64,000 bases of DNA, taken from Oegoconia quadripuncta (lineage: Eukaryota > Arthropoda > Insecta > Lepidoptera > Autostichidae). A program made the position numbers and the translations under genes. Positions within the stretch are counted from its first letter, which is position 1. Every line of letters begins with the position of its first letter. Shown in pieces: positions 51,785-62,331 of this stretch. The DNA lies in the NCBI GenBank assembly GCA_949316235.1, contig OX438757.1, positions 18,314,005 through 18,378,004 on the forward strand, given 5' to 3'. The notes beneath the pieces are model-generated. The model saw only the letters and a program-made list of their open reading frames with translations. It was not told where the DNA came from and made no database searches.

Positions 51785-51905
51785 TGCAGGGTCGTGCTAG
51801 AAGAAATCTCTTTTTAGAGATAAGCTAGTGCCTTTTGTACATCCTGGATCTAGTATAATATTTGACTTTTATGTGTACTCGTGTGCAATAAATTATAAAT
51901 AAATA
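51785..51905 (+). mobile_element. LINE 3' UTR
   Basis: GTCGTGCTAGAAGAAATCTC TTTTTAGAGATAAGCTAGTG, AATAAATTATAAATAAATA; same type as 13612. Confidence 0.65.
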
Positions 51906-52165
51906 AAATGATTGATATAGTTTCAGGAACAATCGCCTCCACTAAGAAATTTATCTGTGGTTGTATATGTATTAAGGATTAATATTCCCCTCTCTTTGTA
52001 CAATTATAAATAGGTCTTTTTGTATTGAAGTATTGAAACTGTTTACCTGTGTGCATGCTGTGTTCACATCCAGTAGGATATATTCAGTTAATTATGTCGT
52101 AAAGTTGGGTAAGACTGAAAAAGAATGAATATATTTTGAATTGTATCCAGTATAGAGAACTGTGT

Positions 52166-52323
52166 TTTGTTTTCCTTCACCGTTCAAGAGCAGTCGAATA
52201 AATGCACATAAGTTATTAAATAAAATTTAAAAACTCCTTGGTACATAAGCCTGCCTGGGGATCGAAACTGGACGTCCCAAATTGGGAGACTGTGTCTCCT
52301 ACACTGAGCCACCGACGCTCCAG
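52166..52323 (-). mobile_element. SINE-D, head and middle
   Basis: B box region GTTTCGATCCC (one change) and A box TGGCTCAGTGT on minus, plus the TTTTCCTTCACCGTTCAAGA part. The distal part is missing. Confidence 0.75.
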
Positions 52324-52525
52324 TTGGATGGTAGGGGCTACCCTTCACCGGTAAACATCACAGATTCCATGATCATAATTGAACGTTAAAATTTGTGGGT
52401 GGGTAAGTGGTCTGTAATTGCCACCTTAAAGATTTAAGGTTCCGTGTTCCATTAGTGGCAGACCATTATCTCGTTCTGTTAAATTCCTAGTGTCGTTCTG
52501 ATATCCTAATCGCCTTCAGTAGCTT

Positions 52526-52617
52526 GACATAATATCGCAATTGCCCGAGCACCCCTATACCACGAGAGGCTGGCGTCGTCACAGTCGCTAGCAACGCCCG
52601 CCCCTTCTTAGACATAT
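52526..52617. mobile_element. MITE-like repeat, second copy of 48967 type
   Basis: ATATCGCAATTGCCCGAGCA, GTCGCTAGCAACGCCCGCCC, AGACATATTGA. Confidence 0.55.
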
Positions 52618-52620
52618 TGA

Positions 52621-53007
52621 TAACTGTCCCTGACTGGACTCGTCATTGATTAAAACATTATCAATGCCATAATATCTTCCATTACACTAAATATGTTTAC
52701 TCAATGCAATGCAATATATTATCTTTATCGGTGGACGCTTTGTTGCCTATGTAAGATGCATACTGTAACAAATCCTCCTGTAATATATTTTTAAGAAAGA
52801 AAGAAATCGTTTATTGTCACAGCATTGTTTACGCAATATACTTAACATTAGGTACTTACATTAGTAAATACACATAAGACAATTCAAATTGTGACAAAAG
52901 AATCTGGTTGCTGCTCAGCGTTAGTTTAAAATTATATCCCCTTTTTTGAGTTTACTATGTTCACTCATGTGACGGGCGACCTATTTGCATTGTCATACTC
53001 AATATTT
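52621..53007. other. No recognisable gene
   Basis: 52795-52910 contains AAGAAATCGTTTATTGTCAC, a reversed LINE-like AATAAACG end. Otherwise unassigned. Confidence 0.4.
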
Positions 53008-53212
53008 TACGACGACCTGTTTGGTGTAGTGGTTAGCAACTCTGACCACTATACCAAAAGGTTGCGGGTTCGAATCCCGCTAGGGGCATACGTTTGTGTG
53101 ATGAAAACTGACATGTGTATGGATATTTTCATTTATATTAAGTATTTATAGTTGCGTACTATGGAACTAGATGGCGCTATGTGTATGTCTTAAGGATATT
53201 TATTTATTAATA
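53008..53212 (+). mobile_element. SINE-B, internally shortened
   Basis: Head TTGGTGTAGTGGTTAGCAAC with perfect B box GGTTCGAATCC; about 40 bp lost around TATTTATAGTTGC; tail GAACTAGATGGCGCTATGTG. Confidence 0.85.
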
Positions 53213-53602
53213 ATTATTATTTATTTAAATAGGATGAAATACATAAATATTATATACTTAAATAGTGTAAATATAAAAATCTGTAGGTATTGCTGCGTGC
53301 TTTCCTTTAAATAAATAAAAAAAGCACTCTCGATTACGAGCCATGAGTATTTCGAGTAATTCGAAGCTCAAAGAGTCACACATGACTTGTTATCAACGGC
53401 ATATGTGAAAACTGGACCCTAGGGTCAAATTATGAACAAATGGGATATTATGTGTTATTTAAAACGATTTCCCACGGTTTCCATTATCGGGTTTTAATTA
53501 CTTGATTGATGAGCACATAAATGACTTTGATGGTCTGCTCTCTGCCTCAACCACAGACTGAGCAACAATTAACTAGTAATACTATAATAGTTTAAAACAA
53601 TA
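53213..53602. other. No recognisable gene
   Basis: Nothing assignable. Confidence 0.4.
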
Positions 53603-53680
53603 CAAGGTGAAATTTAATTCGTGTAATCGTTGACACCACTCCTGATTACGAACAATATTCTCACAGGAAATTTTCGTTTT
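53603..53680 (+). repeat. Repeat-P fragment
   Basis: ACAAGGTGAAATTTAATTCG TGTAATC and CACTCCTGATTACGAACAAT; the second motif also occurs at 27265. Confidence 0.5.
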
Positions 53681-53696
53681 TTTTTTTTTGATTATG

Positions 53697-53945
53697 CACG
53701 TACACACAGCGCCATCTATTTCGACACTAAGCAACTAGGCTTGTATTCTAGATACCAGATGGTTGATAAACTACACAAATACTTTTTTTTTTTTGTAAAT
53801 AAATACACATATAAATGAAAAATGTCCATAACTCGGGAACACATGTCTGAATTCATCATACAAACATATACCCCCTAGCGGGATTCGAACCCGCGACCTT
53901 TTCGTATAGCAGCAGAATTTCTAAACTCATACAAAGTACTTGTCT
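53697..53945 (-). mobile_element. SINE-B, full length
   Basis: ACACAGCGCCATCTATTTCG tail to a degraded A box; B box GGTTCGAATCC intact on minus. Confidence 0.8.
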
Positions 53946-54289
53946 ACGCCGTTTAATTTGGAATAGGAATTTATTTATTATTGTAAGTCTATGTAGTATA
54001 TTTACATCATTACACTGGCAACACACCACTTAACAAAAAAAAAAAAAAAAAAAGAAGATCCGCTCCCGCCGATTCCGAAAACGCGGTAAACTTAATAAAC
54101 CAGAAATAAAGCAAAAGGCTACGCCGTGACCCATAAAAAGTCAAATTAAAGAAAACCCCCCGCGACCGTGCTAACTATTTACAAATTGTATTTAAATAAA
54201 ACTGACTTGTGTGTGTGAAATTGTGATTGTGTCGTGAACCAAAACGGACATCGAAGGACTGAGACAACCACCAGGTATTTCTGCACATT
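53946..54289. other. No recognisable gene; A19 run at about 54033
   Basis: Nothing assignable besides the homopolymer. Confidence 0.4.
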
Positions 54290-54502
54290 ACTCATACATT
54301 CCCTCCTCCTCTGCTCTCACGCCCTGGATGCCTGAGGACAGGAGACGTCGTCGGGGTCGGCCGCGCAAACGTTGGAGAGATGATCTCATTGCGTTTCAAG
54401 AGGAATGGTGGGAAACCGCCAAGGATAGAAATGAGTGGAAGAGTTTAGGGGAGGCCTTTGCCCAGCAGTGGGACACGATAGGCTAATTAAAAAAAAAAAA
54501 AA
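54290..54502 (+). pseudogene. LINE C-terminus (GRPRKRWRDDL...AFAQQWDTIG)
   Basis: Open translation RRRRGRPRKRWRDDLIAFQE then EWKSLGEAFAQQWDTIG and a stop, followed by an A-run at 54488. Same LINE class as 49190; 5'-truncated, with this end intact. Confidence 0.8.
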
Positions 54503-55404
54503 ACTCATACATTACTCATACAAAGTAAACCATTCTTTAACCACCTCCATTAGCATGGAAGTCCGACAATTCCGAAAATAGAAAACCGTTTTTAAATAGA
54601 TTTAGCCGTTTTGGCGCTACAATGCCACAGACAGACACACAGACACGCACGCTTCAAACTTATAGAGAAGAAAATCCCTTATAAAATAGCGAGCAGATCC
54701 TGGTTCGAAGAAACATAAAATATCACCCATTTTAAATACGCTATCAGAAAATAATAAAAGAAATTAACCACCATTCGATTCCACAATTGAAATGTCAATT
54801 GCCATAACTAGCAACACTGAACACTGCGCCTGTGAAAATTAAAAAGTATAAAACAAACGGAGCAAGGATTCGAGCCATTCAGCCAAGACGTTTAAAAAAA
54901 CGTTTGGAAAAATTGCGGAAATGTCATTTCCGTTTGAATGGCTCAAATGAGCTGGCAACTTTTTGCGTGGCGGTGGGGTAAAATGTCAAAAACAATAGAA
55001 CTTTATGTCGGGTAATTAAAGTTAATGGTGAGGAAATTAAGCTGGTATCACTGGGACGGGCTTTCTTTTTGTTGCGAATTTGCTTTCTCGCCTTTTTTCC
55101 TTTCGTTAATTTTGTTATTTATTTTTTCGCGGAATCCATTTTTAATTGCGCCTCGGGCGTCTCGAAAGAGGTTTTAATAGTATTTATGATCTTTATTAAG
55201 TAATTTGTTGCGCTATAAATTTTTGGGTAACATCAATCTCTGTTACTTAGATCTCAGTGTTCATTTAAACTGAACTCATTAATCAAATAGTACTGAAATA
55301 TTACACAGAAGTCCTGCATTGTTTTGCTAAATATAGAACCTCCTAAAGTTTCTTCAAATTTAGGTTATAAGGCATCTTCAGTATATTGCACAAAGGGTTA
55401 GATT
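54503..55404. other. Mostly unassigned
   Basis: 54600-54665 (TTTGGCGCTACAATGCCACA, CAGACAGACACACAGACACG) looks like the end of a dispersed retroelement. 54870-54960 has GAGCCATTCAGCC / GAATGGCTC inverted motifs. No gene. Confidence 0.4.
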
Positions 55405-56108
55405 TTATAACCTTTCCTGTTCATACCGCAAGACTGGTTTACTTTAGCTATTTCCACAGCTTGATGTCATATGGCATATTGTTGTGGGGAAACGCTGCTG
55501 ACATACATATCATTTTTGTTCTGCAGAAGCGTGCTATTCGTGCCATTTATAAAGTAGGACCTAGAGTGTCTCTTAAAGATAACTTTAAGGAAATTAATGT
55601 CTTAACAATGACTTCTCAATACATTTATGAGAATTTGTTATATGAAAAAAAAAAATATAACCTTATTCGCTAAAAATAGTGATAGACACAATGTTAATAC
55701 AAGGAATAAGAACCAGTTATCAGTTTATGTTAGCCGACTTCATAAAGTTAGTAAATCGTTCAAAGGGCAATGTATACGCTTTTATAATAAGGTTCCAGTA
55801 GACATTCAAAATTTGCCTTTAAATAAATTTAAAGCCATCATAAAACAGAAATTATTAGCAAAAGGCTATTATAAAATCACTGACTATTTGAATGATAAGC
55901 AAGCATGGACATAGCTGTCTTATTATTCATATAATTATGAAATCACAAATTGTAACCCATAATCTTTAAAAGAGCAACCCTAGAGTTTCTTGCTCGTTCT
56001 TCTCTAGGGAGTCAGCTTTGTGAATGAGCCGTAAATTTAAATGTAATATTAATAGTGACGTTTTCAAGTGATAATTTTACCATATGAAATAAAATATTTT
56101 GAATTTGA
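55405..56108 (+). pseudogene. LINE C-terminal domain with 3' UTR, one frameshift
   Basis: Frame 1: TARLVYFSYFHSLMSYGILL WGNAADIHIIFVLQKRAIRAIY. After the A10 run at about 55647-55656 the sequence continues in the next frame: NVNTRNKNQLSVYVSRLHKV, RFYNKVPVDIQNLPLNKFK, TDYLNDKQAWT and a stop at 55912. The 3' UTR ends at ATGAAATAAAATATTTTGAA with TTTGAA-type repeats. The LINE ends at 27372 and 40231 belong to this family. The RT catalytic core is missing. Confidence 0.8.
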
Positions 56109-56311
56109 AAAATTTGAATAATATATATTTTAATAATATTAAGTGAAGGGAGATGAGAGCGAAAATGGAATAGTCGTCACCCGGAACACTCCAACTTAAT
56201 TGAATTCCCTCTCTATTCTATTAAGATTTTGATAAAAATCATCGTGTCGTGTAAGGTGTCCCACTATGTTCCCTTTTCTTCGCACACTTCTCTCTCTCTC
56301 TCGTGTTTAAG

Positions 56312-56456
56312 AGCTATCAGAGATAAGATAGCCAGTCGTCCAAATGTGTTGGGGTTTCCGGGTCAGTACGCTTCCACCTTCGACCTCATCTTCACTTAAC
56401 ATCAGGTGTGAGTGAGGTCAAGTACAAACCAGTTGTGCATAAAAAAAAAAAAAAAA
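56312..56456 (+). mobile_element. SINE-A, 3' half, nested
   Basis: TCAGAGATAAGATAGCCAGT to GTGCATAAAA with a 15-A tail; inserted in the LINE piece. Confidence 0.85.
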
Positions 56457-56501
56457 CTGCTCTTGTCGGTGGGGTCCTTTCCACACTTCTCTACAAAGTC
56501 A

Positions 56502-56894
56502 AAGTCAAAAATGCTTTATTTTGTAGGTACACAGAGTATACTTAAAATAGTCAATTTTACAAAGTAAATTTTACATTTTTTAAGCTACTGCTTGAACAAG
56601 AAAATGGCATTTTGAATAAAATGCATTTTTCCCCTGTTCTCAGGGTTGTTGCTTGTTCTTGTGAACAAGCAAGAAAGTCGAATGGTTGCTGTTTTAACAT
56701 CAGGCTTTGATTTTACATAAAGGTTTTTATATTTCATTATTAATTGTGAAATAGCCTGGCATGCGAACGATCTGATTATGTCCAGGGATGATTATCATCT
56801 AAATAGTCTGATATTTTATAGTATGCTTTGTTAATAAGTTTCTGTTTTATAGTATCTTTAAATTTATTGAGAGGAAGATTTTGTATATCTACAT
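56502..56894 (-). mobile_element. LINE 3' end, nested, minus
   Basis: On minus: VDIQNLPLNKFKDTIKQKLI-type coding end, 3' UTR with TTGCTTGTTCACAAGAACAA and AATAAAGCATTTTTGAC. Bounded by TCTACA (56496-56501 region and about 56890-56895), a short target duplication. Same family as 32625-33055. Confidence 0.75.
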
Positions 56895-56988
56895 GCCGCC
56901 TTTTCTTTGACTTCCTGATACGACACGACATTACTTTTATGACATAATATCTTACTGTTATAAAAATTTGGTTTGTTTTTTTTTGTAG

Positions 56989-57099
56989 GTGTAATAAATA
57001 AATGTTCGATCAGGAATACGACCGATCGGGGACATCGAGAACAGACAAAACAAAGCGAACGAAGCCTGGAGACGAACTTTTTATCTCATTTTCATAAAA
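56989..57099 (+). CDS. Weak candidate exon
   Basis: A very strong acceptor (TTTGTTTTTTTTTGTAG) precedes 111 bp open in one frame (INKCSIRNTTDRGHREQTKQ SERSLETNFLSHFHK) and ending at AAAA, GTAATT. Only the spliced frame is open. The protein is not recognised and the phase fits 58225-58420, but a chance match is possible. Confidence 0.2.
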
Positions 57100-57404
57100 G
57101 TAATTCTTAGCTACTTGAATTAGTGCTCTCTGAGGGCTTTGTTTATTAAGTAACTTTACCTAAACAGTACTTTGTATATTCCCCATTGAACTTTCAAGGC
57201 TTTTAAGGTTTAAAGGTAAGAAAATGTGAAATATTTTTGCTATTTCGAGTTACTTTCTTCATTTTGAAATAACGGAAATCTTTTGGTAAATATGTAGGTA
57301 ATGGATTAATGATTAACGGACTTGGGGTAATTTAACGGAAGTTAACCGGTTCGTAATTTTTTTTTAAAGTTACTATAAAAGTTAATCTCTCTCTTCAATT
57401 TATG

Positions 57405-57540
57405 AGCTACTACCTTCCGCCCGCGGCTTCGCCTGCATGGAACAGCTTTATCGCTGAAATGTTTAATTTGCTTATGCCGCGGGAACTACTCACTTTATCG
57501 GGGTAAAAAGTATCCTATGTCTTAATCCAGGCTATACAGG
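57405..57540 (+). mobile_element. Lepidopteran retroelement 3' repeat
   Basis: CTTCCGCCCGCGGCTTCGCC, GCGGGAACTACTCACTTTAT, TATCCTATGTCTTAATCCAG; same family as 15024. Confidence 0.65.
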
Positions 57541-57673
57541 TTGCAATGTGGGGACCAGGGATGCAATCGATGGAAACACCAGTGTTCGTGCGATACGTAT
57601 AATAATTGATCGTGCAATCACTTAAATACTATACTTAACCTAGTTACATAAGGCGGAGGTGCGTCACATACTA

Positions 57674-57764
57674 CAGGGTCAGTACGCTTCCACCTTTTGG
57701 CCTCATCTTCACTTAACATCGGAGTGATTGAGGTAAAGTACGTACCCGTCGTGCATAAAAAAAT
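57674..57764 (+). mobile_element. SINE-A, 3' tail fragment
   Basis: CAGGGTCAGTACGCTTCCAC to GTGCATAAAAAAA. Confidence 0.75.
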
Positions 57765-57860
57765 ATACGAGTATATATACTAGTCTATACAATCACGTCT
57801 CACTATATCCATATACTGAAGTATTTATCTACAATACTAGTATGTAATTATGATTTTGTA

Positions 57861-57905
57861 TACCTATATCCCTGCAGTGGGATGTTTACGGGCTAATGAT
57901 GATGA
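57861..57905 (+). mobile_element. SINE-D 3' fragment
   Basis: CTATATCCCTGCAGTGGGAT GTTTACGGGCTAATGATGAT. Confidence 0.65.
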
Positions 57906-57929
57906 TAATTACACTATGCTGCTCATTTG

Positions 57930-58112
57930 GGGGCACCGAAAGCCAGCGCTGTGATTCGTCCAAGCATGAGTTGAATGCTAACCCATTTGTGCACGCCGCA
58001 ACACGTGACAGCATTGAGCGCATCTTATTCATAATTGTATTTCTTTTTTAGTTATAATTTACTACTTCTTTGTTTTTGTATCGTTTTGTGACGTTCAAAT
58101 AAATTATTCTTA
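57930..58112 (+). mobile_element. Repeat-J copy with AATAAA end
   Basis: GGGGCACCGAAAGCCAGCGC TGTGATTCGTCC and terminal TTCAAATAAATTATTCTTAA. Confidence 0.5.
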
Positions 58113-58224
58113 ATCTTAAATCAAATTCGTATACCTAGCTCCAGTAGACCATGTTTCACATTACCCGAACTCGATTTCGATCTGTATAGGTTTCAATTCC
58201 TACACTATGTTTGTGTATCCACAG

Positions 58225-58420
58225 GGACTCTCTTTAGTTCTCCCTTAGGAGTTCCTGGAACATCTCTAAATGTCTCATTAGTCGTCCCCGGCGACCCATC
58301 CAATTTGCGAGTTACAGTTCAGAGTCGGGATAAGCTCAAGTTACAAACAGTTCCGTTAAGGGCATATCGATTCTCTGGGGAGCGGTTCCACTGCGTATCG
58401 ATTCCGTTTATTAATTGTTG
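58225..58420 (+). CDS. Weak candidate exon inside a 110-codon stop-free frame
   Basis: 58092-58424 has no stop and no ATG in one plus frame. Within it an acceptor (TGTGTATCCACAG) at 58224 and a donor-like GGTAAAAA at 58421 bracket 196 bp. The translation includes LFSSPLGVPGTSLNVSLVVP and GDPSNLRVTVQSRDKLKLQT, non-repetitive and protein-like. No family recognised. The sequence from about 58135 to 58530 shows none of the window's repeats. Confidence 0.25.
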
Positions 58421-58424
58421 GTAA

Positions 58425-58825
58425 AAATTTGATACAAGCTAAAACGCTAACCGGGCATATTCCGTCCATTGGCGGCCTCATTGGATAAAGATTGAACAAC
58501 ATTGCTCTGACCTACATTCGAGAAGTCTAAAACTAATTATAAATAATACCTAAATAGCTTTAATTACGGTTATTTTTGGAGAATTTCAAATTGTTGATAA
58601 AATCAGGCACTTTTTTATAATCGTGAAGTCTACATCAATGCTAATAAGATGTTATTTAAAATTAGCTTCTCGAGAGCAAGTCAGAGTAATTGTCTTTATT
58701 TATTCTGTATTTTAAAAGAAACCTTAATTTATGCAATGAGAGCATCACTGGACGGAATAAACCCTCTTAAATGCATAAGTAACTTAGAAATTTAGAAAAC
58801 TCTTGAGAGTCCATAAATAAATAAT
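58425..58825. other. No recognisable gene
   Basis: Nothing assignable. Confidence 0.4.
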
Positions 58826-59056
58826 AAATAAATAAATATCCTTAGACATACACACAGCGCCATCTAGTTCCACAGTAAGCAACTATAGGCTTTTGTTGTG
58901 GATACCAGATGGTTTATATACTACATGAATACATATTTTTTTTGGAAATAAATACTTATTATAAATGAAAACATCCATAACTCGAGTACACAAACATATG
59001 CCCCTAGCGGGATTTTAACCCGCAACCTAGCTAACCACTACATCAAACAGGTCGTC
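58826..59056 (-). mobile_element. SINE-B with head deletion
   Basis: Tail ACACAGCGCCATCTAGTTCC and body intact; B box GGTTAAAATCC; about 25 bp missing between the boxes. Confidence 0.8.
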
Positions 59057-59254
59057 CAAAATGGCAATGATCATAATAATTATTATTCAGATACACAACC
59101 AACGGAGCAAAATTCCCTTGAGCATTTCAATTCTTAATCTCTCCCGACTTCCCCATACTTTACCTTTAATAAACTATGCATTCTACAGTGGCATCGTTAT
59201 AATAGATTATCTATTAAAAATGCATTATAAAAAAACCGCAAGTAAAACTGACCA

Positions 59255-59400
59255 CGCACTCTGGGATACATCCCGACAAAAATTGAACACACATAACACC
59301 TGTCGTTCACAGTCGGGGCTTAAAAGTGCCACAAGTGGTCACCCATCCGAGGAGTGATCGCGCCAAATATTGCTTATCTTCGCTAATAGAATACACGATT
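59255..59400 (-). ncRNA. 5S rRNA-like segment (5S-derived SINE or pseudogene)
   Basis: AGTGGTCACCCATCCGAGGA GTGATCGCGCCAAATATTGC TTATCTTCGCTAATA follows reversed 5S rRNA (GGTCACCCATCCAAGTACTAACCACGCCCGACG in pieces) with many changes. The other side continues into GACCACGCACTCTGGGATAC ATCCCGACAAAAATTG. Confidence 0.6.
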
Positions 59401-59486
59401 CATCTAGACGAACTTTCATCAATGGAACGACAGTCGTGTCTGACAAAATAACTCTACCCCATGTCTGGTACAATGAGTTACATTAA

Positions 59487-59630
59487 GGGTCGTATTAATA
59501 AATCGATCTTGAGATTGAGATCACGTCTTAGTGTCAATACTATTTTTTTGATACTGTTTTAATATGCAACAGATTCTCAAGCGTCGACTTGGGGTCATCT
59601 CAATCTTGAGAATGGGTTATTAATACGGGT
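59487..59630. mobile_element. Short MITE with TTAA target duplication
   Basis: 144 bp with inverted ends (GGGTCGTATTAATAAATCG left; ACCCGTATTAATAACCCAT reversed right), flanked by TTAA at 59483-59486 and 59631-59634. Subterminal ATCTTGAGATTGAGAT is also inverted. TTAA duplication is the piggyBac-type signature. Confidence 0.75.
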
Positions 59631-59634
59631 TTAA

Positions 59635-60268
59635 GAGCGATGCCATACTTCTGGCAGCACCCACAGAGTGCGTTGTAGCATCACTGTGTCGTTGTTATAC
59701 GTAGTTCATTGCCACCCGCAATTGTTTCCCCCTGCAATGAACTACAGATACCATTGACGCAGCAGCGCCGCACGCATCACTGAGGCATCACTCTAACGCG
59801 GTTGAAGTGCAAACTTTACCTTCGACTAATAGATACGTGACGAATTGCACGAGTGTGCCATACGCGACTATACTTATTACGATGGTGGGCGCATACGTGT
59901 CGCGCATCTCATTACTATGTGTGTGAGGCAATTGGCCTTAGCCCAGTCACGGCCATGCGACTCAGTGTGTTGCACCCGGCGTTTGGTACAAGTTATTAGA
60001 TATTGGAAAAATTGAGTTTACCAAATCACCACCTGGGAACACTTTTAGAGTGGGCTGCTGTCTCGCCAAGTCGCTTTGAGTTTGTCAAAGTATATTCAAA
60101 ACGCTTAAAAAAATGACAGAAAACCCGCCTACATTATACTAACGTATAAATAACAGTTTTAAGTATACAAAAACCATGTTGGTTTTTTATCACTAGATGT
60201 ATCATATGACTCTCAAGTCGAATCTAACGGCACATTGCTCTATAAAATCAACATTAACTGCATATCTT
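59635..60268. other. Unassigned, moderately GC-rich
   Basis: Contains GTAGTTCATTGCCACCCGCA and reversed CAATGAACTAC, a small hairpin, and CGTGTCGCGCATCTCATTAC. Likely an old dispersed repeat; 60187-60255 is shared with 843-953. Confidence 0.4.
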
Positions 60269-60347
60269 CAGTCCTTACCTAAACATCCCACTGCAGGGAT
60301 ATAGGCTTTTCCTCGTATATGAGACAGTACGGGTCATAGACCACCAC
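60269..60347 (-). mobile_element. SINE-D 3' fragment
   Basis: AACATCCCACTGCAGGGATA TAGGCTTTTCCTCGTATATG AGACAGTACGGGTCATAGAC. Confidence 0.65.
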
Positions 60348-60445
60348 GGTAATATTAGTTTTGCTAGGATTTTCTAGGGGGGGGGGGAGGGGTTAGAAAA
60401 TGTATGAGGTCCGAGTACGGTTTCCAGGGGGCAGGTGAAATGCCA

Positions 60446-60678
60446 ATGAGTTTTAAATTTAAATATTGATGTACATATAAATAAATGTAAATGTAACTGC
60501 TCTTAAAAAGTGAAGGACAACATCGTGAGGGAAACCTGCATGCTTGAGAAATAAAACTTCAAAGGCATGTGAAGTTCCCAACCCGCATTGGGACGGCGTG
60601 GTAGACTACGGCCCATACTCCCTCATTATACGAGGGAAGGCCTATATCACTGCAGTGGGATGTTTACGGGCTGAAGCT
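60446..60678 (+). mobile_element. SINE-D, head missing
   Basis: CCAATGAGTTTTAAATTTAA, AAAAAGTGAAGGACAACATC, GGCCCATACTCCCTCATTAT, GTGGGATGTTTACGGGCTGA. A G-run at 60377-60393 lies just before it. Confidence 0.75.
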
Positions 60679-60808
60679 ATGTTTAATGGAAATCGGTTAA
60701 ACCGTTTCGAAGATATTTAGCGTTTAACATAGCAGTTGGTCTTTGGCTTATCTAGGTTTGGTTGCTATTCTCTGTTTATCGAATCATAAATTGTAAAAAT
60801 ATTTATTT

Positions 60809-60930
60809 GAAAAGACCAACCCCTGAGTTTCTTTCTGGTTCTTCTCTGGGGAGCCTGCTTTGTGAATAAGCGATAATTGTAGCGATAACTTACGTAATAA
60901 ATCTTTCTTGGGTTTGAGTCATATTATGAT
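60809..60930 (+). mobile_element. LINE 3' UTR fragment
   Basis: GAAAAGACCAACCCCTGAGT TTCTTTCTGGTTCTTCTCTG GGGAGCCTGCTTTGTGAATA, a diverged relative of 40231 and 55970. Confidence 0.65.
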
Positions 60931-60942
60931 ATAGTAAATAAT

Positions 60943-61124
60943 AATAATAAATATTTCTGAAACTTACACCAACCATCTAGTCCCAAACTAAGCAAATTCT
61001 GTACTATAGGTACTAGATAATGGATAAACATACAGAAATATGACTCGGGAATAAATACAAACATTTACCCCTCACATAGGATTCGAATCCGAAACCGTCA
61101 CTATCCACTATACCAATCGGTCGA
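60943..61124 (-). mobile_element. SINE-C, internally deleted
   Basis: Tail CCAACCATCTAGTCCCAAAC and head ACCGATTGGTATAGTGGATA present; parts of the middle and the inter-box region are missing. Confidence 0.75.
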
Positions 61125-61567
61125 TAATCATTTATTATCTGGGGGGTTTACTAAATTTTCAATTTTAAGTTACGATCTTGGCCAGTTCATAGTTTATCCT
61201 ACAACAGTCGACTTTACTGTGTAAACAATTAATTCCAATATATAAACGACTTCAGTATTACAAATACAAAACAATGTTACCACTAATTAGTTCAGAATCA
61301 ATGAAACCTTATATTCCGAATACATTTTCTAATCAACTATATTTAGAGCTGCAGACATAACACAGTTATGACCTTCTGTCACCTTTGTTAAGGTTAGTAA
61401 AACAAACTCTTTGTATACGTTATCGACAAATAACTTAGCTAATATTGAGACATTTGATAAACAATTCGATTTGTTGTGATGTAACTACGTACTTATAGAT
61501 AGATGATATTATCCCAACATATTATTAGAAATGCGAAAGTTTGTGTGTGCTTATAAAATAATATAAA
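61125..61567. other. No recognisable gene
   Basis: AT-rich, nothing assignable. Confidence 0.4.
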
Positions 61568-61814
61568 AAAATATCTTTAGACATACACACAGCGCCATCT
61601 AGTTTCACACTAAGCAACTATAGACTTGTGTTGTGGATACCAGATGGTTGATATACCACATAAATATTTTTTTTTGTAAACGAATACATCCATAACTCTG
61701 GTACACATGTCCGTATTCATCACAAAAAACATAATTACCCCCTGCGGGATTCGAACCCGCAACCTTTTGGTATAGTGGCCAGAGTTGCTAACCACTACAC
61801 CAAACAGGTCGTTG
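61568..61814 (-). mobile_element. SINE-B, full length
   Basis: ACACAGCGCCATCTAGTTTC tail, B box GGTTCGAATCC and A box TTGGTGTAGTGG on minus; slightly shortened body. Confidence 0.85.
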
Positions 61815-61867
61815 TATATACCGGATGAGTTTTGTGTTTATGTGACTGGCGGGACTATATTCACCTG

Positions 61868-61990
61868 GGTGAACAAAGTGGAATTTTTGGTGTCCTCATA
61901 TCACCTCGGAATTATTTCACCTAGGTGATAACAACCCAGGTGAAACAATTCGACATAATTAGTGTCATTTGTTCACCTCGGAAATCACCG
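61868..61990. repeat. Cluster of palindromic TTCACCT/AGGTGAA motifs
   Basis: TTCACCTGGGTGAAC, ATCACCTCGG, TTCACCTAGGTGATAAC, CCCAGGTGAAAC, GTTCACCTCGG and ATCACCGAGGTGAAC within 125 bp can fold into several hairpins. Related motifs at 42118-42150 and 41445-41515 suggest a dispersed MITE rather than a regulatory site. Confidence 0.6.
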
Positions 61991-62039
61991 AGGTGAACAA
62001 TGGCGACTTTAATAACGAAATTTAATTGCCAAAATTATT

Positions 62040-62245
62040 TTTGAACTCGTAACTCCAATTTTTTTTTTAATTAAATTTAATGGTGTAATTATGTGGAATG
62101 ACTACAAATGCAACCGTCAAATGACACAAACAATGCATTACTGGATGATGGTTTATAAAAAAAAACATTATTACCTATGCCTTCTATTTCACTTACCTAA
62201 TATGACCTATTTTTTCCTTACGGTAAAAAAACGCACCCGGTATAA
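62040..62245 (+). mobile_element. MITE-M fragment
   Basis: AATGGTGTAATTATGTGGAA, TTATTACCTATGCCTTCTAT, TTCACTTACCTAATATGACC TATTTTTTCCTTACGG; one end of the 43757 family. Confidence 0.6.
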
Positions 62246-62331
62246 TGATATGTTTCTTACCTCTCACGATTAAACCGCTGGACAGATTTGATTACATACA
62301 CACACAAACTTTCGCATTTATAATATTACTA

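Larger units (their letters stand above)
56255..56945 (-). pseudogene. LINE C-terminal fragment split by two insertions
   Basis: Outer pieces 56255-56311 (CTCGTGTTTAAGAGCTA), 56452-56500 (TGCTCTTGTCGGTGGGGTCC) and 56895-56945 (ACTTCCTGATACGACACGAC) line up with the LINE end at 23040-23165. A SINE-A and a minus-strand LINE 3' end lie between them. Confidence 0.6.
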
